Shown here: in pieces, positions 26,598 through 35,777 of the stretch
How the letters are laid out: each line of letters opens with the position of its first letter
How positions within the stretch are numbered: position 1 is the stretch's first letter
NCBI GenBank assembly: GCA_964404285.1
Contig: CAYOJK010000001.1
Location: 434,001-498,000, forward strand
From: JBASEY01 sp964404285
GTDB taxonomy: Bacteria; CSSED10-310
Direction: 5' to 3'
Length of the DNA: 64,000 bases
The notes under the pieces: generated by a model
Seen by the model: the letters and a program-made list of their open reading frames with translations, nothing else
Databases searched by the model: none
Told to the model about the DNA's origin: nothing
Program-made: the position numbers and the translations under genes

Positions 26598-27608
26598 TTA
26601 TTTATTCACCGTCTCTTTTAATAATAAAACTGTGTCCTTGATGAAAGCCAGTTCTTCTTGAGATACATCTTCTTGACTTTCCATGATATTTTCAAGCTTT
26701 TCATACATTTCCAAAGCTTTAGGATAATCGCTTTTGTTTATATACACGTCACCGAGCAAGCGAATTGAATCCGTAAAATCAGGAAATTTTTCCACCGACA
26801 AGGACAACCATTTTACAGCATCATCCAAATTTCCCGCACGCACTTCTACACCGGCAAGATTATACAGAATAAGGGGCCGCGGTTCATGCTCAATTTCTTC
26901 CATCCACATTTCTTTGGCTTTATCCGGTTTTTCCAGGATCATATAAGTAGCTCCCAACATGGATGCTATATCGGCAACAGCCTCTTTATCTTTATCGAGC
27001 TCATATGCTTTCTGAAAATATGTTAAAGCTTTTTCTGCGTTATGTTCATTGAACTGCATTTGCCCCAGAATTAAATGAGTCAAATAATGAACATTGGGAT
27101 CTATTTTTATCGCTTGTTCAAAAAGTGTTCGAGCTTTTTCCATGTCGCCTTGTTCGTAGGCCGATATTCCTTCGTTATGTTTCTCTTCAGCCAGAATCCG
27201 ATTACGCTCTTCTTCCGACATGCTCTCCAAAGCTTTTTCCCTGGCTTCCGCTTTGGCTTCTTCCAAAGTACGCATCACCCATGATTCTTCGACATTGACT
27301 CCAGGTCGAAGCTTGATTGCTCCTTCCAATGGTTGATAGCCATCTTTTTCACAACGGATATCATACATTTCCGGCTCTATTCCAACAATTCTTGTTTTCC
27401 CCTTTTTATCAGTTGGATCCAGCTTGTATGTCCGTGTTTCCGTTACCTGACTCGTTAAAGTAACCATAACGTCTCTAACAGGTTTGCCATTACTGTCCTT
27501 TATCTCAACAAAAAATCTACCCTGTGTCCGCGTAGCATTGGCCGGAGAAACAACTCCCACCATGAGCAAAACGCTCAATATTGTCAACACATATTTTCCA
27601 CTCTTCAT
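26598..27608 (-). CDS. Exported TPR protein with carboxypeptidase-regulatory-like domain
   Basis: 336 residues from the ATG at 27608 (GGGAG 8 bases upstream; a longer frame to 27641 lacks a site). Signal peptide about 1-25 (ending ANA). A beta-sandwich follows (about 28-110, FFVEIKDSNGKPVRDVMVTL), like the N-terminal extension of the neighbouring receptors. A charged helical linker (EAKAEAREKALE) leads into four or more tetratricopeptide repeats from about 140 (EGISAYEQGDMEKARTLFEQ). TPR domains scaffold protein complexes. With its position just upstream of receptor copy 3, I infer a periplasmic partner of these receptors or of their assembly; this is not established. Confidence 0.85.
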   Translation of the reverse strand: MKSGKYVLTILSVLLMVGVVSPANATRTQGRFFVEIKDSNGKPVRDVMVTLTSQVTETRTYKLDPTDKKGKTRIVGIEPEMYDIRCEKDGYQPLEGAIKLRPGVNVEESWVMRTLEEAKAEAREKALESMSEEERNRILAEEKHNEGISAYEQGDMEKARTLFEQAIKIDPNVHYLTHLILGQMQFNEHNAEKALTYFQKAYELDKDKEAVADIASMLGATYMILEKPDKAKEMWMEEIEHEPRPLILYNLAGVEVRAGNLDDAVKWLSLSVEKFPDFTDSIRLLGDVYINKSDYPKALEMYEKLENIMESQEDVSQEELAFIKDTVLLLKETVNK

Positions 27609-27641
27609 AATACTCACTCCCAAAATTCTAACTGATACCAA

Positions 27642-27670
27642 ATTTAACCATCCAAGAGTTCCCTTGTCAA
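27642..27670 (-). promoter_or_regulatory. Promoter of the TPR gene
   Basis: On the minus strand a perfect TTGACA (27665-27670), 17-base spacer and TTAAAT (27642-27647), about 33 bases upstream of the start codon. May also drive receptor copy 3. Confidence 0.65.
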
Positions 27671-27742
27671 GCCTACCTTTGTCAACAGCATTTTTATAGG
27701 CTTTCCACGTTGTCTGACTGGTTTAGTTTAATTGTTATTTTA

Positions 27743-29101
27743 TTATTTATCAACAACCATTCCTTCAAAATCGTATAGATCAAATTCACTCAAGCGCACT
27801 TTCAACCAAGTTCCAGGCGCATAATCACCATGTAATCTTACATAACCATCCACTTCCGGCGCTTGAAATTCCAATCTGCCCAATACACACCCCTCTTCAT
27901 CGTCGGGACCATCAATAACCACATCATAAACTTTATTTAACCTCTCTCGATTTCGCTTAACTACAATATCTGCCTGGACCTCCATCAACTGAGCTGCCCT
28001 TTCCTCCGCCTCTTGCCTCTCCACAGCCTCTGTCTGAAATTTTGCCGCTTTTGTGTTCGGCTCACATGACCACGTAAAAACACCAAGATGATCAAATGCC
28101 CCTTCGGCGACGAGATTCAACATCTTTTCAAACGATTTTTCATTCTCTCCAGGATATCCTGTCATCAGCGTCGACCGGATAGTGACTCCGGGAACTCTTC
28201 TTCTTATTACCTTCAAGAACCCTTCCATGTCCAATGACAATTGACCCGGCAACACAGGAATTCGACGATTCATATCTTTTAAGACTCCAAAATCAACGTG
28301 CTGCAAAGGAATGTCAAGATATCGGCATATCACCGGAGAATCAGCGATCAAGCCTAAAAGTTTTTCTGTTATTCCCGCCGGATACAAATACATCAATCTA
28401 AGCCATTTCAGATCCTGTAACCGTGTTAACTCTACCAATAAATCACACAAATCTCCGGATTGTGGATTGTCTTGGCCATACGATGTGCTGTCTTGCGAAA
28501 TCACGACGATTTCATGCCGCCCTGACTCAACTAGCCCTTGGACCTCATGAATAATATCTTCAGGTTCCCTGCTTCGAAAAGAACCTCGCAGGTATGGGAT
28601 ACGGCAAAATGCACAATGATTGTCACAACCATCCGCGATTTTTAAATAACCATATGACCTTGGCGTTGTCACCAATCGACTACCTTCAGGTCGATACTGT
28701 TTGCCCGGCTTCATCGGCATTTGAACAAGCCGGTTTCCAGTTAAAATCTGTAAGGTTTGATCAATCTGAAATGGCGATAAAAATTGATCGATTTTATCCT
28801 CTATCGATCCCAAATACCTACGGTCATAATCTGCCATACAACCTGAAACAATAACCTGTTTTACGAAACCAGCCTTTTTCAGTTCAAGCATCTGCTCGAT
28901 GATTTCCAACGATTCCAGACGCGCTGCTTTTAAAAAACTACATGTGTTGACAATAATCGTATCAGCCTGTTCCGGATCAATACTTATATCAAAACCGGCG
29001 CTGTCCAATTCACCCAAAATCATCTCAGCATCAACCTGGTTTTTAGGGCAACCTAGGCCGATAAGACAAACTGTTTTGTTACTTTTCTTTTTCACTGGCA
29101 T
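27743..29101 (-). CDS. rimO: Ribosomal protein S12 methylthiotransferase
   Basis: 452 residues. Radical SAM methylthiotransferase modifying the conserved aspartate of ribosomal protein uS12. The N-terminal UPF0004 domain has its three cluster cysteines: Cys18 in LGCPKNQVDAE, Cys54 in NTCSF and Cys88 in SGCMA. The radical SAM motif is CDNHCAFC (Cys159, 163, 166), followed by RGSFRSREPE. A C-terminal TRAM domain ends the protein (about 385-452). LGCPKNQVD points to RimO rather than MiaB. The start at 29101 gives the normal length. Confidence 0.95.
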   Translation of the reverse strand: MPVKKKSNKTVCLIGLGCPKNQVDAEMILGELDSAGFDISIDPEQADTIIVNTCSFLKAARLESLEIIEQMLELKKAGFVKQVIVSGCMADYDRRYLGSIEDKIDQFLSPFQIDQTLQILTGNRLVQMPMKPGKQYRPEGSRLVTTPRSYGYLKIADGCDNHCAFCRIPYLRGSFRSREPEDIIHEVQGLVESGRHEIVVISQDSTSYGQDNPQSGDLCDLLVELTRLQDLKWLRLMYLYPAGITEKLLGLIADSPVICRYLDIPLQHVDFGVLKDMNRRIPVLPGQLSLDMEGFLKVIRRRVPGVTIRSTLMTGYPGENEKSFEKMLNLVAEGAFDHLGVFTWSCEPNTKAAKFQTEAVERQEAEERAAQLMEVQADIVVKRNRERLNKVYDVVIDGPDDEEGCVLGRLEFQAPEVDGYVRLHGDYAPGTWLKVRLSEFDLYDFEGMVVDK

Positions 29102-29347
29102 TCAAAGACTTCATCTTGGCAAAAATCACACTTTTCAGAACGTTCCAGCATCTCAACGCTCCACCAAGCAGCGTATTATTTAACATCTATCCCTAAAAAA
29201 GTAAATCAAGCCATTTACCACTGCAAAAACAAGAATTGGAAAAACTATTTCTTTTTTTAAGTAAAATATTGTGAATTTTATTTCAACAGGTGATATAAAA
29301 GAAAGTGTCTTAATTGAGCCTGGGAAAGATTGTCGTTAAGGAAAGCC

Positions 29348-29935
29348 ATGTTCAAACTGCCGAAATCGTTGCATAATCTGGATCGAAAAAAATTTTTTTT
29401 GGTTATGGGAATCACGTTGATTCGACTTCCTCTGGCCCTTCTATTTGCATGGATATACTGGGTTTTAGACAATGATCTACCAAGAATGTGGGTGGGACTG
29501 TTTATACTGACTCTAATCGAACTCAGTGATGGCCTAGACGGTTTTCTTGCAAGAAAATACAAGGTCGTATCTGAAGCCGGCGCCATGTTTGACCCATACT
29601 CTGACAGCCTGTCACGACTGATTGTTTATTTTACTTTTGCTGCCCACGGGATGGCTCTGATGTTCGTCCCTCTTGTCATGGCAATACGCGATGTTACTGT
29701 CGCTTATAGCAGAATCGTTCTAGCAAGACGCAATATATCGGTAAAAGCATTGTTGAGCGGAAAAATCAAAGCGATTGTGCAGGCAACAGGAGCATTTATA
29801 CTTTGCCTAAGCCCGCTGTTTATACCCTATACAGGCACGATTCTATACCCTATCGTGTCCTGGATCGTAATCGTCACGACCGCAATTTCCTGTGTCGAAT
29901 ATCTATTGAAAGCTTATAAATCGGTGCTTTCTTGA
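29348..29935 (+). CDS. CDP-alcohol phosphatidyltransferase (PgsA-like)
   Basis: 195 residues from the ATG at 29348, with AAGGA 6 bases upstream; a TTG at 29330 is an unlikely alternative. The family signature D-x2-DG-x2-AR-x8-G-x3-D-x3-D is complete, starting at Asp61 (SDGLDGFLARK) and ending at Asp86 (FDPYSD). About five to six membrane helices. These enzymes transfer a phosphatidyl group from CDP-diacylglycerol to an alcohol such as glycerol-3-phosphate or inositol-phosphate. The acceptor is not determined. Its stop overlaps the start of a HAD phosphatase gene, which hints at a phosphorylated product then dephosphorylated, as in phosphatidylglycerol synthesis. Confidence 0.88.
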   Translation: MFKLPKSLHNLDRKKFFLVMGITLIRLPLALLFAWIYWVLDNDLPRMWVGLFILTLIELSDGLDGFLARKYKVVSEAGAMFDPYSDSLSRLIVYFTFAAHGMALMFVPLVMAIRDVTVAYSRIVLARRNISVKALLSGKIKAIVQATGAFILCLSPLFIPYTGTILYPIVSWIVIVTTAISCVEYLLKAYKSVLS

Positions 29936-30756
29936 AATCCTTGCGAATGCTCCCAATAAGTAAAATTCCCGTTCAGGTCTGTCAAGAATTAGTCTTTTTT
30001 TTCATGGATATCGACGACACATTCACAACCAACGGCAAAATTACTGCAGAAGCCTACCAAGCGCTATGGGATCTCCATGCGTCCGGAATAAAAATCATCC
30101 CGGTTACAGGCAGACCAGCTGGATGGTGTGACATGATCGCACGCTTTTGGCCGGTTGAAGCCGTTATAGGCGAAAACGGAGCCTTTTATTTTTCCTATCA
30201 AAAGAAAACGATGATCCGAAAGCGCTTCCAGTCCGTATCCGATCGATCAAGAGGACAAACTTTACTGAAGACACTGCGGAACCGTGTTTTGAACGAGATA
30301 CCTGGATGCGCCATATCTGCCGACCAACCCTATAGAATTGCAGATCTTGCAATAGATTATTGTGAAGATGTCCCAGCGCTTTCCCAAGAATCTGTCGATC
30401 AAATATGCGCAATTGCCCAAGTACTTGGTTTGAATTACAAAGTATCATCGATTCATGTGAATTGCTGGTATGGACATCATGATAAACTTAGCTGTCTAAA
30501 AAACTTTCTACTTGATTATACAGGAGAATCATTAGAACGATTACAGTCAAAAATCCTGTTTGTCGGTGATTCGCCAAACGATGAACCACTGTTTTCGGCT
30601 CTTGACCATTCTATTGCCGTCGCTAACATACACGAGTTTCTTCTGCAAATGACCCACCATCCTACCTATGTTGCGGAAAAACACTCTGGTGATGGTTTTC
30701 AGGAAATCGTTAGCGTTGTTCTGAATAAGCGCTTCAACTCAGAAATTTTCGTTTAA
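29932..30756 (+). CDS. HAD-IIB family phosphatase
   Basis: 274 residues. The TTG start overlaps the preceding stop by four bases (TTGA); an ATG at 29947 is an alternative. HAD motif I is FMDIDDTFTT (nucleophile Asp26, acid Asp28), motif II is PVTGRPAG, and motif IV is VGDSPNDEPLF. A cap insertion between motifs II and III marks the Cof/IIB group, which includes sugar-phosphate and mannosyl-3-phosphoglycerate phosphatases. Coupling to a CDP-alcohol phosphatidyltransferase suggests a lipid-headgroup phosphate as substrate; this is inference. The 3' end overlaps the convergent radical SAM gene by 23 bases. Confidence 0.83.
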   Translation: MKSLRMLPISKIPVQVCQELVFFFMDIDDTFTTNGKITAEAYQALWDLHASGIKIIPVTGRPAGWCDMIARFWPVEAVIGENGAFYFSYQKKTMIRKRFQSVSDRSRGQTLLKTLRNRVLNEIPGCAISADQPYRIADLAIDYCEDVPALSQESVDQICAIAQVLGLNYKVSSIHVNCWYGHHDKLSCLKNFLLDYTGESLERLQSKILFVGDSPNDEPLFSALDHSIAVANIHEFLLQMTHHPTYVAEKHSGDGFQEIVSVVLNKRFNSEIFV

Positions 30757-32068
30757 GCTTCCACAGATATTCATAAAACGTGTAAAACCAGTCAAGGTAA
30801 CGCGTTTTTGGATTTGAATAAAAAACTTTTTCTAAGTCTTCCACCGTTTCAGGAAGCAGATTGGTTTCATCCTGAATAACTTTTTCTTTTAATGCCAGAT
30901 TCATTAAGGGGGTATGGGGTTCAATCCGAGGGTTGCCAAAAATAATACCTCCCGCTTTACCGCGCAAAACCAGTTTGCATTTCACCGTAAAAATCAACAT
31001 CCGGAACCATGACAATAGAGTTTGACCAGGGGGATTCCAGAAAAAGTTGAAGGCAACCCGTATTCCAGAAACTTCTCGCGCTATTTGGTAAATCTTTTGG
31101 ATATCACTCATCTTGATCGTCTTACCCAATCGTTCAAGTGTTATCGGGCTAAAACCATCCGGAGAAAAAGAAAACTCCGGACATCCAGCATCTCGACATA
31201 ATTCTGCAAACTGTTTGTCAAACCCTTTCTCGGTAAACCATCCCCCCCATGTGATCCCGAGATCTGCATCGATCATGGCATGTAAAAGATCTTCCGCTCG
31301 TTTTTTGGGAAGGTTAAAAACACCATCAACGAATGATATAGAATCAATACCATACTCTTCTTTTAAAGCTCTTAATTCTTCGACGACCTGCTCAACCGGC
31401 AAAACACGTAAATGACACCCGTTTAAATGTGGGTAAGTGCAATAGATACAACTCAAAGGACAACCACGCTTAGTTTGGACACCAACACCACCCAAAGCCT
31501 TATATGGCCTTGGGTCAAGCAAATCATAGCGAGGTCGGCCGAAATACGCTGGTTCAGGCAAATCAGGCGCTCCAGAAAATTTTATTGTCTGATTTTCACG
31601 ATAATATACACCTTTAACGGAAGCTACATTGTCCAAATTTTTAATCAGCTCAACTAGTGAAATATCTGCTTCAAGAAAAACGCCCATGTCCAAGTCTGGG
31701 TTTTCATCCATAATTTTTTCTGGAAACAATGAAAAACCCGCGCCTCCTGCAATGATTTTCGACTGAGGCGCCCACATTCGCAGATTTTTAATGAAATCTT
31801 TTAAATGAAGATAATAATAAAATAAATCTCGCCGAATCTGTGAATCCAAGTTTCGGATTGATAGGCAAATGAGATCAGGTCCAAAGTCACCAATTTCATG
31901 GGCGACATTTTCCAATCCAATATAGTTTGGGTCTATGATTTTGACTTGGTGTCGAGAAGGAATCACTCCTGCCAAGGTGACGATTCCCAGTGGATAAACC
32001 AAGGGTTCGGGTCTTCCGAGAGGAGCCTGGATAAAAATAATTCGATACATCTGAGATGATGGTGTCAT
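30734..32068 (-). CDS. B12-binding-domain radical SAM protein
   Basis: 444 residues. The N-terminal part (about 8-140) looks like a cobalamin-binding fold (APLGRPEPLVYPLGIVTLAG, IIDPNY, GPDLICLSIRN), though the classic DxHxxG is not evident. The radical SAM cluster motif is CPLSCIYC (residues about 207-214), preceded by GVQTKRG, then IDSISFVDGVFN. It belongs to the large B12-radical SAM class that includes methyltransferases and ring-forming enzymes; its substrate cannot be deduced. The ATG shares its first base with the stop of the THEP1-like gene (TAATG), so the two are translationally coupled. Confidence 0.88.
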   Translation of the reverse strand: MTPSSQMYRIIFIQAPLGRPEPLVYPLGIVTLAGVIPSRHQVKIIDPNYIGLENVAHEIGDFGPDLICLSIRNLDSQIRRDLFYYYLHLKDFIKNLRMWAPQSKIIAGGAGFSLFPEKIMDENPDLDMGVFLEADISLVELIKNLDNVASVKGVYYRENQTIKFSGAPDLPEPAYFGRPRYDLLDPRPYKALGGVGVQTKRGCPLSCIYCTYPHLNGCHLRVLPVEQVVEELRALKEEYGIDSISFVDGVFNLPKKRAEDLLHAMIDADLGITWGGWFTEKGFDKQFAELCRDAGCPEFSFSPDGFSPITLERLGKTIKMSDIQKIYQIAREVSGIRVAFNFFWNPPGQTLLSWFRMLIFTVKCKLVLRGKAGGIIFGNPRIEPHTPLMNLALKEKVIQDETNLLPETVEDLEKVFYSNPKTRYLDWFYTFYEYLWKLKRKFLS

Positions 32069-32658
32069 TATCGACGTGAACGAGGTCCAGTTCTTTTTGA
32101 AAACTTGGATTTTTGTCTGCTTTGAAGTAGCTCATCAATTATGGTGAGAATATTTAATGCCATGTCGTTCTTGTTGGACATATCAACCGGAATAACGGCG
32201 ATATCATCACGATTGGTCAATGTGTTTATGAACGGACTCGCAAACGCTTGGATTGTTCCTACTACCGGTTGAGTAGACTCTATACAACGTAAAGTGATAT
32301 CCCGAAACTCTTTACTTAGACATTCCATTTTACCGATTTGGTCAATCACGATTAGGTCTGCAGTTCCCAGCGCCGCCGCCAAAGAAGGAACAGCAAGATT
32401 GTTCATAACATCCATGTCGATCCCATAATTACCAATTTTATATGTGCTCTTTTTATTTAAGCTGGCAAGGACCGCCTGCTTTCCATCCAATGTTGTCAGC
32501 TGGACCCCTTTCCCTGCCTTACCAGAACGAATTGCTCTTGTCACAAAACCGCCGGCCTTCACATTTTTATCAAGCTCTTCCAACACGTCCAGAAGAATAG
32601 CAGTTTTACCTACACCGGGATCTCCTGTAAGCAAGAAATTTGTTATAGTCGTACTCAT
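32068..32658 (-). CDS. THEP1-type nucleoside-triphosphatase
   Basis: 196 residues from the ATG at 32658, with GGGAGG 6-7 bases upstream; a frame to 32688 adds residues without a ribosome site. The P-loop is TGDPGVGKT (residues 11-19), followed by GGFVTRAIR, and a Walker B-like DLIVIDQIGKMEC, which is the signature of the NTPase/THEP1 family (DEIGKME). These proteins hydrolyse nucleoside triphosphates in vitro, with uncertain role. The C-terminus is very basic (FSKRTGPRSRR). Coupled to the following radical SAM gene. Confidence 0.9.
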   Translation of the reverse strand: MSTTITNFLLTGDPGVGKTAILLDVLEELDKNVKAGGFVTRAIRSGKAGKGVQLTTLDGKQAVLASLNKKSTYKIGNYGIDMDVMNNLAVPSLAAALGTADLIVIDQIGKMECLSKEFRDITLRCIESTQPVVGTIQAFASPFINTLTNRDDIAVIPVDMSNKNDMALNILTIIDELLQSRQKSKFSKRTGPRSRR

Positions 32659-32797
32659 GGGTGCCTCCCTGAACAGTTCCGGCATCACCGTCGAACGGAA
32701 AGTTTTATCTTAGCCTTATCACAGTGTCAATCAGGTTTTATGTTTCTCGCAATTTATCAAAAAGACCTTCTAGGCTGATCTGTTTATCAAGACCTGC

Positions 32798-34180
32798 CTA
32801 TTTTTGCGGAGCCACCATAAATTGAACCAGCGAGCTTCTTGCCCGATACGTAGCCTTTTGTTCAAGCTCCTGGAAAGACCAGTTTGAATAATCCAAACCC
32901 GGGATTTTCCATCCAATAACCCGATAGCCGTATATTTCACCAACAATCAAAGAACCCGCCGAACCGGGTTCAAGTGGTGGCAAGGTGATTTTACCGACGT
33001 TTTCCCCCATAACATATAACGTCCATCGATATTTGAAATCCGCATGATGGATTTCTACTTGAGAAAAGTTATTTTCTGGTGGAAACCATACAAGATCCGG
33101 AAAAACCAAGTCTTTTTCTTTTTCTATTTGAAGCTGCTTGGGAACATTCAGAAAATCAACATCCAATTTTTCGGGAGCATTTTCAAATTGGAACGGATAA
33201 TAACGAGTCGTCATTTCACCCCAGGCGTCTCTGCGATTGAATGCAGAAATTTCCATTCTGCCATTCAACAACCCCGGCGTCTCAACAATAAAAGCATGAT
33301 AAGAATATCCCTTGTCAATATTGGCAAACCCAGCCATTACCTCACCTGCCAGACCACCATCAGTAACAACTTGAAATATATAATGCTTATAAGGGTCCCA
33401 CTCGGTAGACGGCATGTCTAAATTCGCAGGAGGATTCTCGATCATTCCTCTACAAGTTTTTACATTCTGGGTGGATACCGGCGTCATATCAATCATCGCA
33501 GGTGTATCAACTGATAAAGGCCCATCCGGCTCAACCGTAAAACCAAATTTTTTGGTGTTACCTCCCGTATCCATGGAAAAAGCGCTAAACGCCAATGGCA
33601 GGTCATCGACACTCGTCGTCCAGGGATCTTCCGGTATTTTTCCCGTACCCGACTCCAACTCGATGTCCGGAACTGTGTATTCGTTCCGGTTTATCGACAA
33701 CTTTGTATCTTCATAATCCAATCCCAAAAAGGTCAATGCCGTCTTCACTTTTTCAGGCGCTTTTCTACGGGTCATAGGAATGGTGACCTTCGCCGAATTT
33801 ACTCCAATAAACGATACAGTGTCATAGGCTATTGTTTCATTACAGGTGAGTGTAATCGAAACTGGTCCGGCTATAGGTTTCCCATCAAACGACACTGTTC
33901 CATCAGGCCCAGTGACACCTTCAGCCAACAATTCATGAGTCTCACCATTATGAACGAATACCGCTGCTCCCTGAACCGGAGCTCCATTGATTTTTTCAAC
34001 AGCGGTAACAACCAGATTTTCATTAATCGCACCACCTGTTACACCTCCAGGCCTTGGCTTAAAAACAAGGGGAGGAAATATCTCAATGATCTCCTGTTTC
34101 TTACAGGCAGAAAAAAATGAAAAGAAAATCATAGCGGAAATAAAAACAATTAAGTATCGCGCTCGGTTTTTATTTGTCAT
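32798..34180 (-). CDS. Lipoprotein with Ig-like/regulatory domain
   Basis: 460 residues. Lipoprotein signal with lipobox FSAC (Cys26) and charged KNRAR N-terminus. The segment about 50-140 (VVTAVEKINGAPVQGAAVFVHNG) is a carboxypeptidase-regulatory or bacterial Ig-like sandwich. The rest is beta-rich with several Trp/Tyr-containing strands and no recognised enzyme motif. It is most likely an exported, membrane-anchored binding or structural protein. AAGGGGGA precedes the ATG. It is divergent from the PmbA-like gene across 109 bases. Confidence 0.75.
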   Translation of the reverse strand: MTNKNRARYLIVFISAMIFFSFFSACKKQEIIEIFPPLVFKPRPGGVTGGAINENLVVTAVEKINGAPVQGAAVFVHNGETHELLAEGVTGPDGTVSFDGKPIAGPVSITLTCNETIAYDTVSFIGVNSAKVTIPMTRRKAPEKVKTALTFLGLDYEDTKLSINRNEYTVPDIELESGTGKIPEDPWTTSVDDLPLAFSAFSMDTGGNTKKFGFTVEPDGPLSVDTPAMIDMTPVSTQNVKTCRGMIENPPANLDMPSTEWDPYKHYIFQVVTDGGLAGEVMAGFANIDKGYSYHAFIVETPGLLNGRMEISAFNRRDAWGEMTTRYYPFQFENAPEKLDVDFLNVPKQLQIEKEKDLVFPDLVWFPPENNFSQVEIHHADFKYRWTLYVMGENVGKITLPPLEPGSAGSLIVGEIYGYRVIGWKIPGLDYSNWSFQELEQKATYRARSSLVQFMVAPQK

Positions 34181-34289
34181 ATAATCCCCCTTTGCAACAT
34201 GAGAAACCTGTTAGGACATGCTAGTCTCCAGGCAATAAAAACGCAAATGGTTTCTTTAGCAAATAGCAAAAAAGAATAAAGCTGAGTAA

Positions 34290-35774
34290 ATGAACAAACA
34301 TACAATTCATCGTCGACAATTTATCAATATGGGATTAAAAGCTACAGGACTGCTCGCGGTAACTAAGCTTTTTCCATTAATTTCATCTGTTGAAGCAACC
34401 GGTCGTGAAGTAATCGGTTCGTTTCATTCTGATCCCTCTGAATTGGTCCATCTCCTTCAAATAGCAACCCGTACCGGTGGCGATTTTGCAGATATATTTC
34501 TGGAACAGACAGCGTCCAGAAACCTGCAATGCCAAAACGGCGTCATTGTCGGCACAAAACGCAATCTCACAGAAGGAATCGGCATAAGAGTTATGCATGA
34601 CCAATTCACTGCCTTTAAATCCTGTGAAGGGTTTTCTTGGACAAAAGCTAAAAAAGCAGCCAGACAATTGCAACGTTCACATCGCAGCCTGAAAAGAGAT
34701 TTTCAGTTTGATCAGTTTCCCAAACAACCCACAATTGATTCAGGAATCATTATTGCCAAAAAAAGACTGGAAAAAACATCCCTCGACACAATTACCGGCC
34801 TACTAAAGACTCTTGATGCCAAAGGAAGAAATGTCAGTAACTTATTGACCGATATTTTTATTGATTATCATGATGAAATTAGACGGATTATGGTCGCAAA
34901 CACATCAGGGGTTTATGTGACCGATACACAACCACTAATCGATGTTAAAGTTACCTGCACAGCACAAAAAGGGCCTAAAAAACAAACCTACTCAAAACGC
35001 CTGTCGCTTCGCAGCGGTTTTGATTTTCTACTCAACCCATCTGTTGAAGCATTGTTTTATGAAACCGCATCGACAGCAGTTGAACTATTAGCATCACAAA
35101 CCTTGACTGAATCCCGCCTTCCCGTCGCTCTTTCTGCAGAAGCCGCTACCCGATTGACGGAACTATTAACACAAATGGTTGTTAACCTCGATGATGCGAA
35201 CCGGGCGCTTCCTTACTTACCCTCTTTTATCAGTTTAACGGATAATGGACGCCTGATTAATGGCCGAGGAAGCTCACATTTTGATGATGAAGGGTCCCTA
35301 ACAACCGAGACAAACCTGATTGACAAGGGAAAATTGTCTGCCACACTGAACCAGCTTTTCCACGCAGATACCAGTCCCCTTAGACTGACCGGTAATGCCA
35401 GACGATTCAATTATACCCACCCCCCAGTGGTCTGCCCGACAAATACCATTTTAAACATCGTTGGTCATCCAAAGGGGAATCCTGAGGAAGATTTAAATGA
35501 CGGCTTGCTTATCACTGATCTTGCTCCCATAACTGTCTCACAAAATATCGTTACAATGAAAATCCTTTCAGGTTATAGAGTTAATAATCGACAAAAGTCT
35601 TATCCCATTCAGGAACACACTATTTCAGGATTTTTCCCTGATATACTTAGCCGGATTATATCTTCGGGGAGCGATATTCGTTTTTCTGCAGGTGAACACC
35701 CGACAACAGGCGTGCCGGTCAGCTACGGCGCCCCATCACTATTATTTTCTTGGATGGATATCCAAAAAGACTGA
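34290..35774 (+). CDS. Tat-exported PmbA/TldD-family protein lacking the metal site
   Basis: 494 residues. The N-terminus (HRRQFINMGLKATG, Arg8-Arg9) is a twin-arginine signal with a hydrophobic core. The body follows the TldD/PmbA fold: NLQCQNGVIVGTKRNLTEGIGIRV in the N-terminal domain, and GVPVSYGAPSLLFSW at the C-terminus, as in the TldD active-site end. At the position of TldD's HExxxH the segment is VALSAEAATRLTELL, with no His-Glu pair, so this resembles the inactive PmbA/TldE partner. A Tat-exported stand-alone member is unusual, because the TldD/PmbA pair is cytosolic. No partner gene is in view. Only three bases separate its stop from that of the convergent HtrA gene. Confidence 0.82.
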   Translation: MNKHTIHRRQFINMGLKATGLLAVTKLFPLISSVEATGREVIGSFHSDPSELVHLLQIATRTGGDFADIFLEQTASRNLQCQNGVIVGTKRNLTEGIGIRVMHDQFTAFKSCEGFSWTKAKKAARQLQRSHRSLKRDFQFDQFPKQPTIDSGIIIAKKRLEKTSLDTITGLLKTLDAKGRNVSNLLTDIFIDYHDEIRRIMVANTSGVYVTDTQPLIDVKVTCTAQKGPKKQTYSKRLSLRSGFDFLLNPSVEALFYETASTAVELLASQTLTESRLPVALSAEAATRLTELLTQMVVNLDDANRALPYLPSFISLTDNGRLINGRGSSHFDDEGSLTTETNLIDKGKLSATLNQLFHADTSPLRLTGNARRFNYTHPPVVCPTNTILNIVGHPKGNPEEDLNDGLLITDLAPITVSQNIVTMKILSGYRVNNRQKSYPIQEHTISGFFPDILSRIISSGSDIRFSAGEHPTTGVPVSYGAPSLLFSWMDIQKD

Positions 35775-35777
35775 TCT

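Noticed and set aside
34290..35774. Pseudogene status for the PmbA/TldD-like gene because the metal site is missing
   Set aside because: The frame is intact over 494 codons with conserved C-terminal motifs, as in natural PmbA/TldE partners.
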